A DNA stretch of 64,000 nucleotides from Rhabditoides inermis. Lineage: Eukaryota > Nematoda > Chromadorea > Rhabditida > Rhabditidae. The stretch covers positions 1,422,001 to 1,486,000 of the forward strand of contig CAWZYM010000172.1 in assembly GCA_963966185.1 (NCBI GenBank), in the 5' to 3' direction. Positions 20,747-35,100 of this stretch are shown here, in pieces (the stretch's first letter is position 1; each line of letters opens with the position of its first letter). A program made the position numbers and the translations under genes. Below the pieces are notes generated by a model, which worked only from the letters and a program-made list of their open reading frames with translations, was not told the DNA's origin and did not search any database.

Positions 20747-23700
20747 CTAGTAGAACTCTGTATGTGAGCAATGGTGGGAAGATCATGGAGGCGGGGCCTG
20801 TGTGGGCGTGGTCGAAAGGGAAAGAGAGGCCGGCTCTCACTGACCGTAAGTCTGCACAAAGTCGTAGTACTCTGAAAACATTGAATTGTGAGTGGGCGTG
20901 GCTTGAGTGGGCGTACCTTTGACGAGGTACTGCTGGAATGCGGGATAGGAGGCGTCGTTGACATTGTAGTTGTCCGTCTCCGAAATGTGGTCCAATCCAG
21001 AGCTTCCGAGGAACGAATCAATGTAAGGAAGGCTGAAAAACCATATATTTATATATTCACAAATACATAGTTTATATCCCTTGTCAGCTCATTTTGTTAA
21101 TTGGTAAATGGGTTTATGTTTGGGTGCAAACAATGAACTTTCAGATTGTCAGTAGTTACAGTAGCTTGTTGACTGACCGAGCGTCGGAGGCACTCTGGAA
21201 TGCCCATGTGGAAGTCGTGTCGGCCAGTTTGCGAGTCAGCTGGGAAGACAGAGGAGCGGCGATACTGGAATACAGACATACGTTTCAGTGGTATCAGATA
21301 ACATCGAGTAGGTACACATATGTAATAGGTCTGCACAAATCACTCACTCGCTGGACGCAAAGAACCCGATGAGATAGAGGGGGTTGGTTGAGCGGGCTCC
21401 AAAGGAAGACGGAGACGCGGTGAGATACGTGAGCGCACTGCAAATGAGAGAATTCGATTTTTGTTCTGTGGAACCTATACGAATCCTTTTATGAATGTTT
21501 AATCAAACTCACGCCCTGAGGTCGGAGTTATCGGGATTATTCTGGAATGTGATTGCATGAATGGCTGATTCGAGTCCAGTCTGGTCAGAGAAGTCGGACA
21601 GAGAGAAGGAGTCGAAAGGTAGAACTCCCTGCAACAAAACAGTTCGAATACGTTTCAGACAGACCACAATTTAAGTGAAACAGTACTGAATCAATCTTGG
21701 AAATTCTTGCTCCTGTGTAAGTGATTAGTTAATTTAGCATTAAAAATAACACGGTTTTGAATAGGCGTGGTCGAAAAAAGCATGGCTTACCGTGGCATCA
21801 TAAGACAGAACTCCGACACGATTTCCTTCCATGAACGTGTTGCCACCGGCGTTGATCACAAATTGAATGAGGAACTTCTTGATCTGAAAATAACAACAAA
21901 AAAAGTGATTAGTCTGGTTTATTTGTGATAACATACCATTTGGAACTTGGCAGCCCTCGAGTTGTGATCAAGGAGGAACACATAGTCGGCCTTGACTGCC
22001 GAGAACTCCGGAAGAGCGGGGAACTTCCACGCTTGGTACACTGAAATGTTCCACTACCGGTACGTTTTAATCGCAGTATGTATCCTATAGTGTTGGTTAG
22101 TGAACAAAGGAATTGAGTTGTCTCATGAATAATGATCATTGTCATGTTTCATAACGGACACAAATCGACTCACAATCAGCAATGGTGTGATAGAGTGCAA
22201 GAGATTGGGGAGCGGATGGAAGGAGATCGGACGGAGAGGCGACTGTGGAGTAGTAGGAGGAGACGAACTGACGCACTTCCGGGTACTGGAAAGAGTGCAC
22301 ATCTGTACTTTCCAGTCTGTAACCGACACCTTTCACATGCCTATCAAGAGTAAACTGAGTAAATGTTCGACAATGTGTCTACAGCTTTCTCATCTTTGTC
22401 ATGCTCACCATCATTCCGGTCGTTCCGAGAGCGACGGTCTTGGCCTTCAGAAGGACCTTCTTCGCCTCGGCCACTGCGTCGGCGTCGTTGAAGAATCTGA
22501 GAAAAAAATCTCGTCGACTGTCACGGTCGTCATATACATATACACTTGCAAGACCGAGTCGACGGCGATCAACAAACCAACAAACGCCGACAGTCTGTGA
22601 TCGTTGTGTGAACCTGTACGCGTCCACACCACATGCATTTCAATTGGAATCAACATTGTGTTAGTGTGCGACTCACTGCTCGGCTGTGGCTAGGATGAAC
22701 ACGTAGGTGGGCCCCTCTCTCCAGCCGCGCTCGCGCTGCAGCATGTAGTTGTTCATCTCGGACAGGGCACTGCAACAAGGTCGGATCGTTGTAGTCGTAC
22801 CTATCTAGCTATCTAGCTAGCTATATACCTATCTAGCTGTGAGATAGGGTTGAAAGGGTGAGCACGGCAAAGAGAGAGGGAGGGGGAAGGGAGAGACTCA
22901 CTATGGCAGATCGGCCTTGGTTGTACTGAACACGTCCTGTTCGTATCGCAGCGAGTCCAGTCGGGTGCGCACATCGTCCATAGTCAAGGCATCCGAGAAG
23001 TGCCAGCCGCCCTGTCACGGAATTGATAGAAGATGTTCAGTGAGTCTGTGGTGTTTTCATGCATAGTGGTCCCCGTTACCGTTGTCGCAGTATTCAAAGG
23101 CAACTTCAGAATCTCACATGTGACCATCATTTTGTCGTTTCGATGAAGACATCGGTAATCTGACAGGTTATTTCTTATTAGTGACTATGCGTGTTTTTTT
23201 TTTGTTTGTCCGTCGTTGGTCCGTAATTGTCTCACCTCGACGATGAGCCTTCCGGAGAATGCCTGCAGCGCAACGCGGACCCCGTGCTCTCCAATGTTCA
23301 GCCGAGACAGGGTAGTCAGCAGGTACTGCTTAGCCTAGAAAGGGTTGGAGCTTACATGAAGTTCAAGACGTTTTTCGACAAAGTTGGAGAGCCGGTTGAA
23401 CTTGCCTGCTTGAAGGTGTCCTTGGTGAGTCCTGTCTGATCGAATGCGATCGCAATGTCACCCCGAATCTGCGGCAGAGCGAGGTGGGGAAGGGCAGCCT
23501 CGTACGACTCTTGCACTGAAAACGTAACGGATACGTTTCATCAGTTATATATGAAACACTATAACTACACTTTAACAATATGCACGAGGTTGTGGATTCA
23601 AAACAGAACACAATGGTGTACAACAACAATGCAAAAAAGTAAAAACCACTCACGATCAGTGATATCGGAGAAAAACCTGGTCATAGCATTGGGAGCCTTG

Positions 23701-26700
23701 ACGGAATCTGCCTGCACCCAGTTGAGCAGCTTCGACGAGGAGTGGACAGTGTACACGTGCTAGAAACAGTGTGTGAGATCGAATACATCATGCCGATTTC
23801 TTGTGAGGAGTATCTGTTAGACTCCATTGGTTCAAGTAAACTATTTTGTCGGTTTGTCCTTGATTACTGTTTGTACCGTGGAGTTGGGAGCGAGCTGCTT
23901 TCCGTACTTGACAATGTCATTGGCAGAGAGTACCAACGGGATCATGCCGTTGAGAAGAGACGCCTTCTCTATTCCCGTGACGCTGTAATGAAGACTTGAT
24001 TACAGAAAATACGTTTCAGTTCAAACATTTAAAAAGTGGTCATATTATGAAGGTAATGCGAGAAAATCACATCATTTTTGAAGTATAAAACCCCATGGTC
24101 CAATGGTGTATAAAATAAGTCACCTAGCAGCCTGGAGAATGTAAATGACATAGTTGGCGCGGTCAGTGGTCGCGTTGAATCCGGCGACAGTCTGGATGGC
24201 ACTGAAAAGGATTTCGAGGAATATCAATAGGATAAATCAAGTGGACAAAAGCATTGATCTAAAATAATCCATTAAATAAACTGATAATTGATTATTGATC
24301 TTTGATGAAGTATATTATATACTCACTCTCCGATGTTTGCCTCGTTGGACGCGGGGTTGGAATAGGTCCAGGTGGATGAGAGGAACTGTTCCACTGCCTG
24401 AAACAGGGAATATTGATTAAAGAGAACCAGTTCGGATTGTTTCACAAACAACTTCTATTTGCTTTAAACATTGGCTGAAACTTTTTTCATGAGTTCTGAT
24501 TTGCATATTTATGTATTGATTGTAGCGAAAGAGTTATAGCAAAAAGTGTTATCTGATCCGATCCCGCGACTCGTGGTCGCGATTGTTGCGAATCTTCAAA
24601 CAGTTGCGCACAGTTACTGTATCCAACCATGGGGACGCTAGTGCGTCGTTTTCGATGTTTTTGCCGTCTTCACTCACATATTTGTCGTTTGTTGGCGGGA
24701 GGGTCACGGTGACCCCATCGGCATAGGGGGCGATGGAGACAGAAGCAGTGAGAGGAGAGAGGAAGAGCTGCAAGGGAGAGAGTGGAGAGAGAGGGAGAGA
24801 CGGAGAGTGGGAAAAAGGGAGAGAGAAAGATATAAAGAGAGAGAGAGAGAGAGATGGGGAGAGAGAGAGAGAAACTCGTTACCTGTCCGACGAACTGTCT
24901 GATGAACTGTTGCACCTGTCGGAATCCGTTCGCTGCCATCATAGACGAGTCGACAACAAAGTGGAAGTTGGCAAACATGCGAGACAGCTGCACCCAGTCT
25001 GAAGAGAAGCTATAGTAGCAGAAAAGTAGCAGATGGGCTACACTATCTGAAATTTGGCATGGAAAGCATACTAGTCTTGTCTATGCTGAATTGCATATTT
25101 AACTAAGTGAGCGAGCGATGAAAAAGCAATCTAGTTCTAGTATTATTTTTGCCAATCTATGTTTCGGCTATATTCTATACATATACATACCTGTTTGGAG
25201 GATGACGGGTCGTTGATATTTTTCTACACTACTAACTGATCTACACCTACGATTCTATCTACTCAGCTCAAAAAATTTCTTATTCGGATTATTTATCAAG
25301 AAACCATCGGGGAAAGACACAACCACATAAATTATACTCCACTCTAGATCGTACATAAATACAACGGCAGGGCAGATCGAAACAAAGGAAGGCACACATG
25401 GAAAAGACGAAACGTACACAAACACACAGGAAAGGGGGTCAGAAAGTCACCCACATACACAAGGTAACCTCAGGACCACCCACGCAGCCGACTAGTCTAC
25501 TCACGCTTGGCGGTGGCATAGCTGAACAGCTGTTGTTCGAGGGGGTTCGAGTCTGCGAGGATGCCATACGCTCCATCCTGCCAGTTGGGAACAGAGATCG
25601 AGTCCGCGCCGTATAGGGACAGCTGCTCGGAAGGAATGCGGTCGCCTGCAACGACATTGTTCCAGAGTTCAAGTTGTGAAAGAATATCGAGTCCTTACTA
25701 TATCTTTCATGAGTAGTAACTTTTTATTCTATACTTTTATTCGCATTGTGTAGGTATTAAAATTATCAGTGACTACAAATATAAATGTTTTAAACGAAAA
25801 AAAAACCCGTACCGAGAGAGACCCCCATAGTGCGGACTCCCATGTGCTGGATGAGGTTCAGTGACTGAGACGCGTCAGTCGAAGAACTGTAAACCACGTG
25901 TAATGTAAACAAGTAGTGTGGTGTAGTGGGTGTAGTGTAGTGAGTGTAATGTAGTGTACACAGTGTAGTGTAAACAAACAAATCAAAAAAATCAACAAAC
26001 GCACACTCCGGTGGTGAGGATGAATAGGAAGTTCTCGCGGAGGGGACGCCAGTCTCCGGCGGGGGTATAGACAGAGGAGCGGAGGGAGTCCAGGGCGCTG
26101 GAAACGGGAAGGTACCATACAACCATCATAATGCTGATAGAAACCAATATGTAACATTTCCCTCTGTCCATCATATCCATTATAAGACCAATAAGCAATA
26201 ACCATTATGAATCAAAGTACAGAATTTCATCATTGTTTTTTAATCGTAACCAAACATCCCATCCACTCACCCCTTGAGGTCCCTGGTGGCAGAGTGACTT
26301 GCGTCAAGGGCGAACTTGAGCTTCGGTCCGAGACAGTCGGCAACATCGTAGTAGGAACGGGTCTGAACTTTATTATCTCTCTCTCCCTCTCTTTCTATTC
26401 TCTGGACAAAGATAAAGACAATGAGAGGAGAGAGAAAGAGAGAAAGAGAGAGAGAGAAAGAGAGAAATCACTCTGCGGACCACCCACGTCGTTGAGTCGG
26501 CAGACGACGTTGGCTGTGCGGTCGAATGTGGCGACGGCGACTCGGGAGTGCGAACGGCCGAGCACGAGACGGTTCAGGAACGTGTTCGACAGAAACTCGC
26601 GGATCTGATAGGAAAGGATGATGCACGTTTTAAGTGGCGAGGTTATGCGCACCAACTTACCATAATGCGCACCAACTTACCATTATGCGCACCAACTTTC

Positions 26701-29700
26701 CATCTTACGCTGAGATGTTGGTGCGCATGGTTCTGTTTGTATGGTTGGATATAGGCCTTCCGTGATATTTCACACGTTGTGCAATTTTGTGCAACCCAAC
26801 GTGTAGGTTTTCACCCCCACGAAACCACAGTATACAATCACACATTTTGCAGTCTTTGCCGTATTTGCAGTACCAAACGAACATGTTAAAAGACCCATAA
26901 TAACTCGTGATTCCGTGTCCGAGCGTTACGATGTGGACGCTAGAGTGTGTCTTTTCAATGTTTGTCGTCTTCACCTGTTGTACAGTGACTGTACCTGCTG
27001 GAATCCCTTGTCGCTCATTCCACTGCCATCCGCCTGCACAGAAGTGTCGATCAGCAGGGTGACGTCCGGCCACTCGGCCTGAAAACGATGTGAAATGCAT
27101 GTGAAATACCTCACATCCCCTATCACATGTGATCCGTTTCATTACTTGTACGACAACTACTACATTCATGATTCATTGGCGTTCATTACAAAACAGTTTA
27201 CAGTAACCCCTAAATGATAATACTGTGAATGTCTTTTATACGTCATACCTGCTGGTGGACCTTGGGCGCAGGTGAGGGCGTCGGAGGCATGTCGGTGACG
27301 GGAGCAGGGGTAGACGGCACTGGAAGGAGGCGGGGTTAGAGGGGGCGGAGCAAAGGTGCACTTCTCACCGACGGGCGGCACATAGCGACACACGGCCTTG
27401 TTGAACATGTTGGCGTAGTTGCGAGCCGAGCGCTTCGACTGAATAGATTTATCGATTGTTATTCAATCAATAATTAATCGATACGCCCACCTTGACGTCG
27501 AGCATCGATAGCGAGTGAAGAGCGACGTCCTGGTCAGCCGGCGACTGCAATGTTGTCGTATAAATAACTTTTCCATGTTTAAAAGCCAGGACGCGTTGTT
27601 TACATGATAGAAATGGACAGTTTTGTTTTCTCATTTTTCATAATAACATTTCTCACCTGCTCCTCTCCTGCATGCACTCCATACACGAACGAGCGCGGCA
27701 GACGACCCTTCTCGGTCTGCGCAGACGAAATGTCCGCCTTACTGTAAGGGGGCGGAGTTGGAAAGGGCGTGGCCTAGCTCCACTCACTCGATGTAATCCG
27801 AGATGACGATGACGATCTTGGATGCAAGGGCGCGTCCGTGCTGCATCACAGTACCGGCTTGGTGGTAGGCCCTGTAAAGAGTTTCAATGCATTCGATTGG
27901 TATTCCAGATTGTACTGAAACTACCATACTTTTTCCTGCTCTCATACGGTGGCCTTTTCAGCATTGTATTTTTCAATCCTACAACCGCATAAACTATCCT
28001 GTTCCCCTTCTCACTTGCTGAGCTGCGGAGTGTTTGTGTGTCCATCTACGAATGCAGCCTTTCCCACGGCCGCGGCGATGTCAGCCGGTGACTTCTTCGC
28101 GTTAAAATCGAGAACCTGGAAACACGAGAGATGGTTCGACTTGTTCACTGCAAAAACGAATAAAGATTGACAGGGTTGCTTACGGTACGATAGCCACAAT
28201 GACGTCACAAATTCCTACCGTAGTAGCACTGCTAGCCGAGTAGCTGATGACCGCGATGTTGACATAGTCATTCTCGCCGAGTGGCACCGTTCCATTGCCA
28301 ATCAGACCAGGGATGAACTCGTCAGCCGCAAACGTCGTGATCTAAAAAATTTTTTTACTGGATCGCCGAGATTAAAGGCGTGTTCAAAAGGGGCGTGATC
28401 AGAAGGGGCGTGGCCTGAAGGGGCGTGTACTCACCGTGTCCCAGTCGGTCTTGTTCTGTGCGTGCACGATGAGAATGACGTCAACGTACTGCTCGCATTG
28501 CGGCACTGAAAAATGTACTGAAATGGACGCAGAAAAGCCATTGCGCATAGTAATCTAACATCAAGTAACGATCGCGAATATTTTTAATTGATATGAAACT
28601 CTTAAAAAGTTCTCGCACCCCTGTCGGCGAGGGCGGCACACCTGGCCCACTTCCTCTTTGCCTCGACGATCGGACGAAGAGAGTCGGAGATGGACTGGAA
28701 AGGGGGCAGTCATGAGGTGATAGCAATAACCACCTAAGCTTTTTAAAAACAAAGTACTTGTGTGTTTGTCAGAGATCGACTGAAAAGGGACCGTGTGTGC
28801 GGTCTGTATGCGGTTCTATAACCGCTTCCGACTTTTTCTTACTGTTTCGATTTTGCACGTGCATGTGGGGGCGGGACCAGAAGGGGCGTGGCTATCTCAC
28901 CTTTGCCGACGCGGCGACGTCTCCCTTCACGAGCAGCGCGTTCCCGTCGATCGAATTCGACTGTGTCACAGAGTCCAGGATTTGCTGGAAGACAAAATGA
29001 TTACATTGAACAAAATGGAATTCAAGTGAACATAAAGTTTTGATGAAACGTAACTAAATCCGTTTGACTAGTTGCAGTGTAGCGTTGACAATTGCAGAAA
29101 GGGAAAAGTACCATAATCCATTCTCCGTGACAGTACCAAAAAGGAGAAAAGCCTGATCGACGCACCTTATCGGGGAATCCTCCGATGACAACTCCCTGCA
29201 TGGTGGCCATCTGTCGAACGGACGCCGCCGCAGTCTGCGGGTCGTCACAGCAGTTCGTCGAGTTGCCGTCACGGAATCTGAAGGGAGGAATCGGAAGGTC
29301 AAAACACACTTCTTTCCAACTCACGTTCCTCTAGCCATTACAATGACGAGGTTCTCGTTTCCGCTCGCATCCTGGTCGAGAGTTTGCTGAGAAGGGGATT
29401 TACATTATATCAGAATAAACACGCTATTTTGGAATCATTACCTTGGTGAGTTGCATAGCAAGTTTGAGATCGGAAGCTCCACCGAGAATGAAGTTAGTCG
29501 AGTTGAGATTGGAAACAGCGGAAGCAACGTCATCCATCTAAATCGGTGTCGTAAGTGTAATTGTAAGTTGTAACATTTGACAGGTTTCTTTCTCATTACT
29601 TACTCAAACATACACCAAACTCTTCTACAAAAACAACGTATCAATTATCCTTATAATTTAGCCCCGCCCCTTTCGCCCGCCCCTTTCTCCCCGCCCCCAC

Positions 29701-30108
29701 CTGACTGTAGAGCACTCCACTCCTATCCACCTCGACATCTTGAAGATGATCGGGAGCAGAGAAGAAGACAAGCGACAGCTTGGCCTGTAGAAGAGTTTTT
29801 TATTTGTTTACATGTTTGTTTGTTTGTTTACCTTGTAGGGACCGACGTACTGCTCGTAGTGAGCGATCGTGTTGATCACCGCCTGCTTTTGCTGAAAGGA
29901 AAGTTTATCTTACTTTGATTAAAACATGTTGATTACGTTTCACATGTGTCTTATAACAGATCGATAATATGAAGTGCAATTCTACCTCCGCGTTCAGAAA
30001 TACACTCACGACTTGCACGTTGGTATCCTGCTCCACCTCTGAGACTTCAATCACGAACGTCAGGTCGAGGGCGCACGACTCGGCGTCTGGAAGAGAGAGA
30101 AAGTGTGT

Positions 30109-30142
<34 letters not shown>

Positions 30143-30834
30143 GATGGAGAGAGAGGATGGGAGAGAGGGAGAGAGGGAGGGAAAGGGAGAGAGAGAGAGA
30201 GAGAGAGAGAGGATGAGAGAGAGGGAGAGAGGGAGGTAGGGAGAGAGAGAGAGAGAGAGAGAGAGAGGTTGCTGCTCACTCTTGCACTGTATGCTCATGA
30301 CGGTCTCATTGACTGCCAGTGGCAGGTTTGCCATCGGCATATCGAAGTACCACGACTGCACGTACGAATCGATCGCGTCCACGCCAATCGCTTGCTGGAA
30401 AATTACTGTTTTCGAGAATACGTGCATATCATTTCTGCAAAGTACATTTGGTATACACTTTTCACTTATTTTGCTGTCGATTAGTACTAACCAAACCTCC
30501 ATCATGCAACAATGCATCTCTTAGGTTTTACTTTTCACGTGAAACGTGTTTGTGCGAACTGGACAGATTGAAATGCACGATGTTCTGTGTTTTTTTTTCG
30601 TTGTTGTTGCTTGCATTCTGTGAAATGTTCATCTGTCTGACAGACATAGCTACCGTAACGGATACTATAACTGCCATTTTCTTATTCCTCACTCACCTCA
30701 GTGAGTGCCTTTCCATGCGCGGTCTCGTTCACTCCGAACGCGATGATCTCAGTGGCATAGTTGGCGCGAAGGTCGTGGGTTACGTCAGTCACCTTGTCCG
30801 TCACTGTCTCGTTGCCGTTCCATCTACAAACAGA

Positions 30835-30887
<53 letters not shown>

Positions 30888-32121
30888 CTTCTCCCTCTCT
30901 CTCTCTCTCTCTCTCACCCGTCCGATAGGAAGATGAGCATCGGTCTGACATCGTCGTGGTTGTGCCTCGCATTATTGGAGATGATTTGGCGAGCCGCGTC
31001 GAAACCACTGTAGTCATGGGTTCGATTGTAATATTGTACGTTATTATTTACGCCTGACATAGGACGAGTGTTATTAGTTTTGCAATAAACCGCGAAGTGT
31101 ATGACGGTGAAACGTAAAGTGAAACCTAATGAAACGTACACTTCGAAGTGGGTGGCTCCTGTTCTCACAGGAATTTGTTCGAGCTTCGCCAGGAAAGTCG
31201 GAGCATCCAGGTACAACAACGTAGAATACACCAGGTTACTGTAAAAAGTAAGGGTTACTGTACGCTTGTTATTATGTTATCCTTTCGTTATTGTGTGAGG
31301 TGCTGAAATGTGTGCCCGGCGCACCACCGCTCGCTATAGGCACAATAACCGTGCAACGATGTCCGAGTGGTTAAGGAGTTGGACTTGAAATCAAATGGGC
31401 ATTGCCCGCGTAGGTTCGAACCCTGCTCGTTGCGAAACGTTTTGCACCATGGATAAATCAGAGTAAACGTGTATTTTTTTTGCCTCCGCCTCTATAAGTC
31501 CCGCCCACCTGTTGAAAGTAACAAGGGCGAATCGACTAGCGGCTTTCATTTGAGACAGCGTCTGAGTGAGTTGGCGGACCTGAAACGAAATCAGTTTATC
31601 ATTTGTCTGGTATATGTTTCACATGACGCATAATTTCTTTGTGGACTGATGGAAAGCCAATGTTATGGTATGGTTATTAAAAGAATCAGTACTATACAGT
31701 CAAATGAGGGTCCTCACCAGATCGATGGACTGTGTGTATCCATAGTCGAGCATCGACTGAGATTCGTCGATCAGATAGAGGACATCCAGGATACAGTCTC
31801 CCGCTGAAATGATGATATAACAAAATACACTACTGGACTAATAACGACTGCCGGACAACTCGATGGTATATTAGAGCAATACTTTTTCGAAGGTCGATAG
31901 AAGCGGCATTACTTTACCGCTGGTCGCAGATATATTGTAATACACTTGAAACGTAAGCGGGTGGAATACAGTTCGATTTCCAATAAACAAAGACCCACGT
32001 CTGATAGGCGGCTGGGGGGTGACTGGAGGGGCCTGAGTGGAGGTGGGAGTGGTGACGACAAGGGGGTAGGGAGTCGGACCGGCGGTCACCGGAGGCGGAG
32101 TGGGGTAGAAGGCTGCAACAA

Positions 32122-32167
<46 letters not shown>

Positions 32168-35100
32168 CTTTCTCTCTCTCTCTCTTAATGGAGGTTCAAG
32201 TTATCGAAGTAGACGTCCGTCGTCGCCATATTTAGATACACGGATAACCGATTGATGTGAGTTGTCATGCCCCCACCATTGCATATCCATGTAGCTGTGG
32301 TGCTCTTCACCGCCGGGTTGTTGAGCCAGTCGTACGAGTCGACAGTGTAGAAGTGGTTACCGTCCGACACTACTGGCTGAAAATTGTAACTCCTCAAAAT
32401 GCATTTATAGATTTTGTGCCTGACGTTTCATGGGAACCGTAAAGCACGTAATCGATTCGAATTTATAATTCTTCTCGAATTTATAAGTCTTTCATCGCAT
32501 CATTTCAGAAAGTAACATTATGAACTAGAATATAGCCAATCAACACAAGCATGTCATTGTTGTGTTATTTTTTTGTAAATTTGAAATCTCACGTTTCACC
32601 GTGAAGTAGTCTATCAAATACCATGTTCCATGTATTTTCTGTTCGATAGAGAACCAGTTTACATTGCAGTTGGCGTACCTTGTGAGCCTGTTGAATGACC
32701 ACAGCCGGCGTGACGACAATTGTGGCGATCGTGAACTTGTCGTCCTACAATATCGATTGGTATTGATTCATCAATCGATTGATTACCTTGAGCGGAGCGG
32801 CGAACTCAGTGGCCGGCTTCTGCGCGTTCAAGTCACTGTAATTTTCATATAACATGTGTACATCAAAGCGTGAAAGCGTATGCACAATTTGAAAAAAATC
32901 TCAAATTCTTGATGCGCAACCCTGCACTCACTATCCATCGGTGATGATGATGACATTACGCGCTGTTCCATAGGGGATCGACGACTGGATCTGGTTCATG
33001 ATGTACTGCAGGGGACTGAAAGAAGAAAAAAGTTCATGTTTTCACAATGCTTCACAGCAAAGTGTCTTTGTCCGAAAACAAGATGGATCCATTGTTCTCA
33101 GTAAAGATCGTGCGAAGGTACAATTTTCTGGTTTCGGAACAGAATGCATATTGCAAATGTCATTGATCAAAAAGACATTATCCCCATCCCCCCCACCCAC
33201 GTGGCCAAGTCGTGCACGTTGCTCTTCCCGTCGTTGATCTTCGGAACCAGCTGATCCACCGCCGCCTTCCAACACACCGCGTCGTTGCACGGCTTGTCGC
33301 CTAGACACATTCTGTGAAGAAAAAAACTGGAGTTTGTCATCTCTATGATCATACAATCGTGTGATTATCAGACTTGTAACCTGTACACTGTCTGGTGCTC
33401 GGTAACCAAACATTCTACAAACGAGTCATAAACCACGCCCACGCACCTATAGTGAATGCTTGTTGTCCGACGTATGGGATGAGGTAGTGTGTGACGCCCT
33501 TCCATGTTCCGGTCGAGGGAAGACCGACGGTGGTGGGCACGTCGTACAAGAACTCGCGGATCTGCGAGGAAAGATGAGGTGTGAGAAGGGTTTTTTTCAA
33601 TATCCTGTTTGTCAGAAATTCAATATTCGGAATTCGCGGATCTAGGAGGTAAGATAAAATGGTGGCTTTTCACGTATCATGCAGACACTTTTTTCGGATG
33701 TTAAAATACCTACGTTTCACGTTATGAATAACTATGACTTTCGAATGAGACGAATAATGGAGAGATGGTAGCTTCAAAAAACAATTGATAGGAACTTGTG
33801 CCATGATGTGCGAATTCTTCCCTTCACTATGGTGGTACTCTTCTCGCATGCCGGGCAATGTCAAAAGAGAGGTTAATCCCCTAATGCTATGTATGTACAT
33901 GTATTGTACACCCACACCGACTCACCTTTGCCAGTTTGTCCTCGAGTGTCCCGGAAACAGGCGTGGCGATGTCAACCACGAACATCGTAGCCGTGTTGTG
34001 TCCAGTCACATCGCAGTTCGCTGAAAGTTTTCTCTTTTTCTATAAATAAAAAGTTGTCGATCCCCAGGACACCTGTATCTTTTTTTCGCTAGGAATGTTA
34101 TGAGATAACTCCCTGTCTTGTCTCCGCAACAAACCCCTATCGCTCCAGCTTCTGTAAACCACGGGATAAGAGCGATAACGATTGTATTATGGAGCCACGC
34201 TTTGAGATGCATTTTGACCCGGACTGCGTTAAAAATGCTGGCTAGACTGTAACCGCTTCTGCGTTGTATCTTGTATCGCTAAAATATCGTTGTGATGAGA
34301 TGAGTTAATATGAATTTGAACCAGTGAACAGCGCGCTAGTTTCGGTATGACAAGTCAAACCTAAAAAAAGAAAGAATATAACTTACCTCCCTCAGGCAAC
34401 GGCCGGTCCGAAGGAGTGGGGTAGTTGGTGGGGTAAGCGGTGAAGCAAACTGAAACAAACAACATTACACCACTCTTTCTCGATAAAAAGAAACCACTAG
34501 CATGTTGTTTAAAAGCTCGGAGAGGCTCGCACTGACTGAGTGGGAAACCCTTTGCCACTCTCGGATACGAGTCTGATTCTCACCAGTGGTGGCTGGTGGC
34601 GGAGTGGTGACAGGCTGGGCGGTGGTCGGACCCGTGTACGGAGCCACAGTCGTCACCGGCTGAAAACGTTGGAATATGTATTCAAATTCATGTTTTCGGC
34701 AACTGGTCGACTCACTCCAGCCGGCGGCGCGAACGGCTGTCCGTTGCACTGGTCCAGCGGGTCGGCTGTAATCATGTAGTTTTTGATATGAAATTAAGTT
34801 TCTATCATGAACTGAAGTCGTAGAAGACGATAAACACATACCTATGTGATACGCATCTCCAGTTCAATAGTTATAGTCAGAATTTGAAAAGCGCGCCAAT
34901 TCAAAATTCAATTTTTTTTTCCGATTACAGATCAATAAACTTGACACTTTGAAAAATTGTTTTAGTGTTTCATCCAGTGTATCTATTCGTTTCCAAGCGT
35001 CTTCATTTGATTTATTTTGCATGAAAATTTTGATCCCCTCTGCTGCTCTAATCAAGGCTGGCACTAGCTACTAGGCATAGTAAATCATTGCTGATAAGAT

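Noticed and set aside
22139..22600. 153-codon plus-strand frame
   Set aside because: It is antisense to exons of the minus-strand VWA gene, whose peptides align with VWA features.
30047..30517. 156-codon minus-strand frame rich in Leu/Ser
   Set aside because: It combines a real VWA exon with the GA-rich intron tract read as CT; only the exon part is coding.
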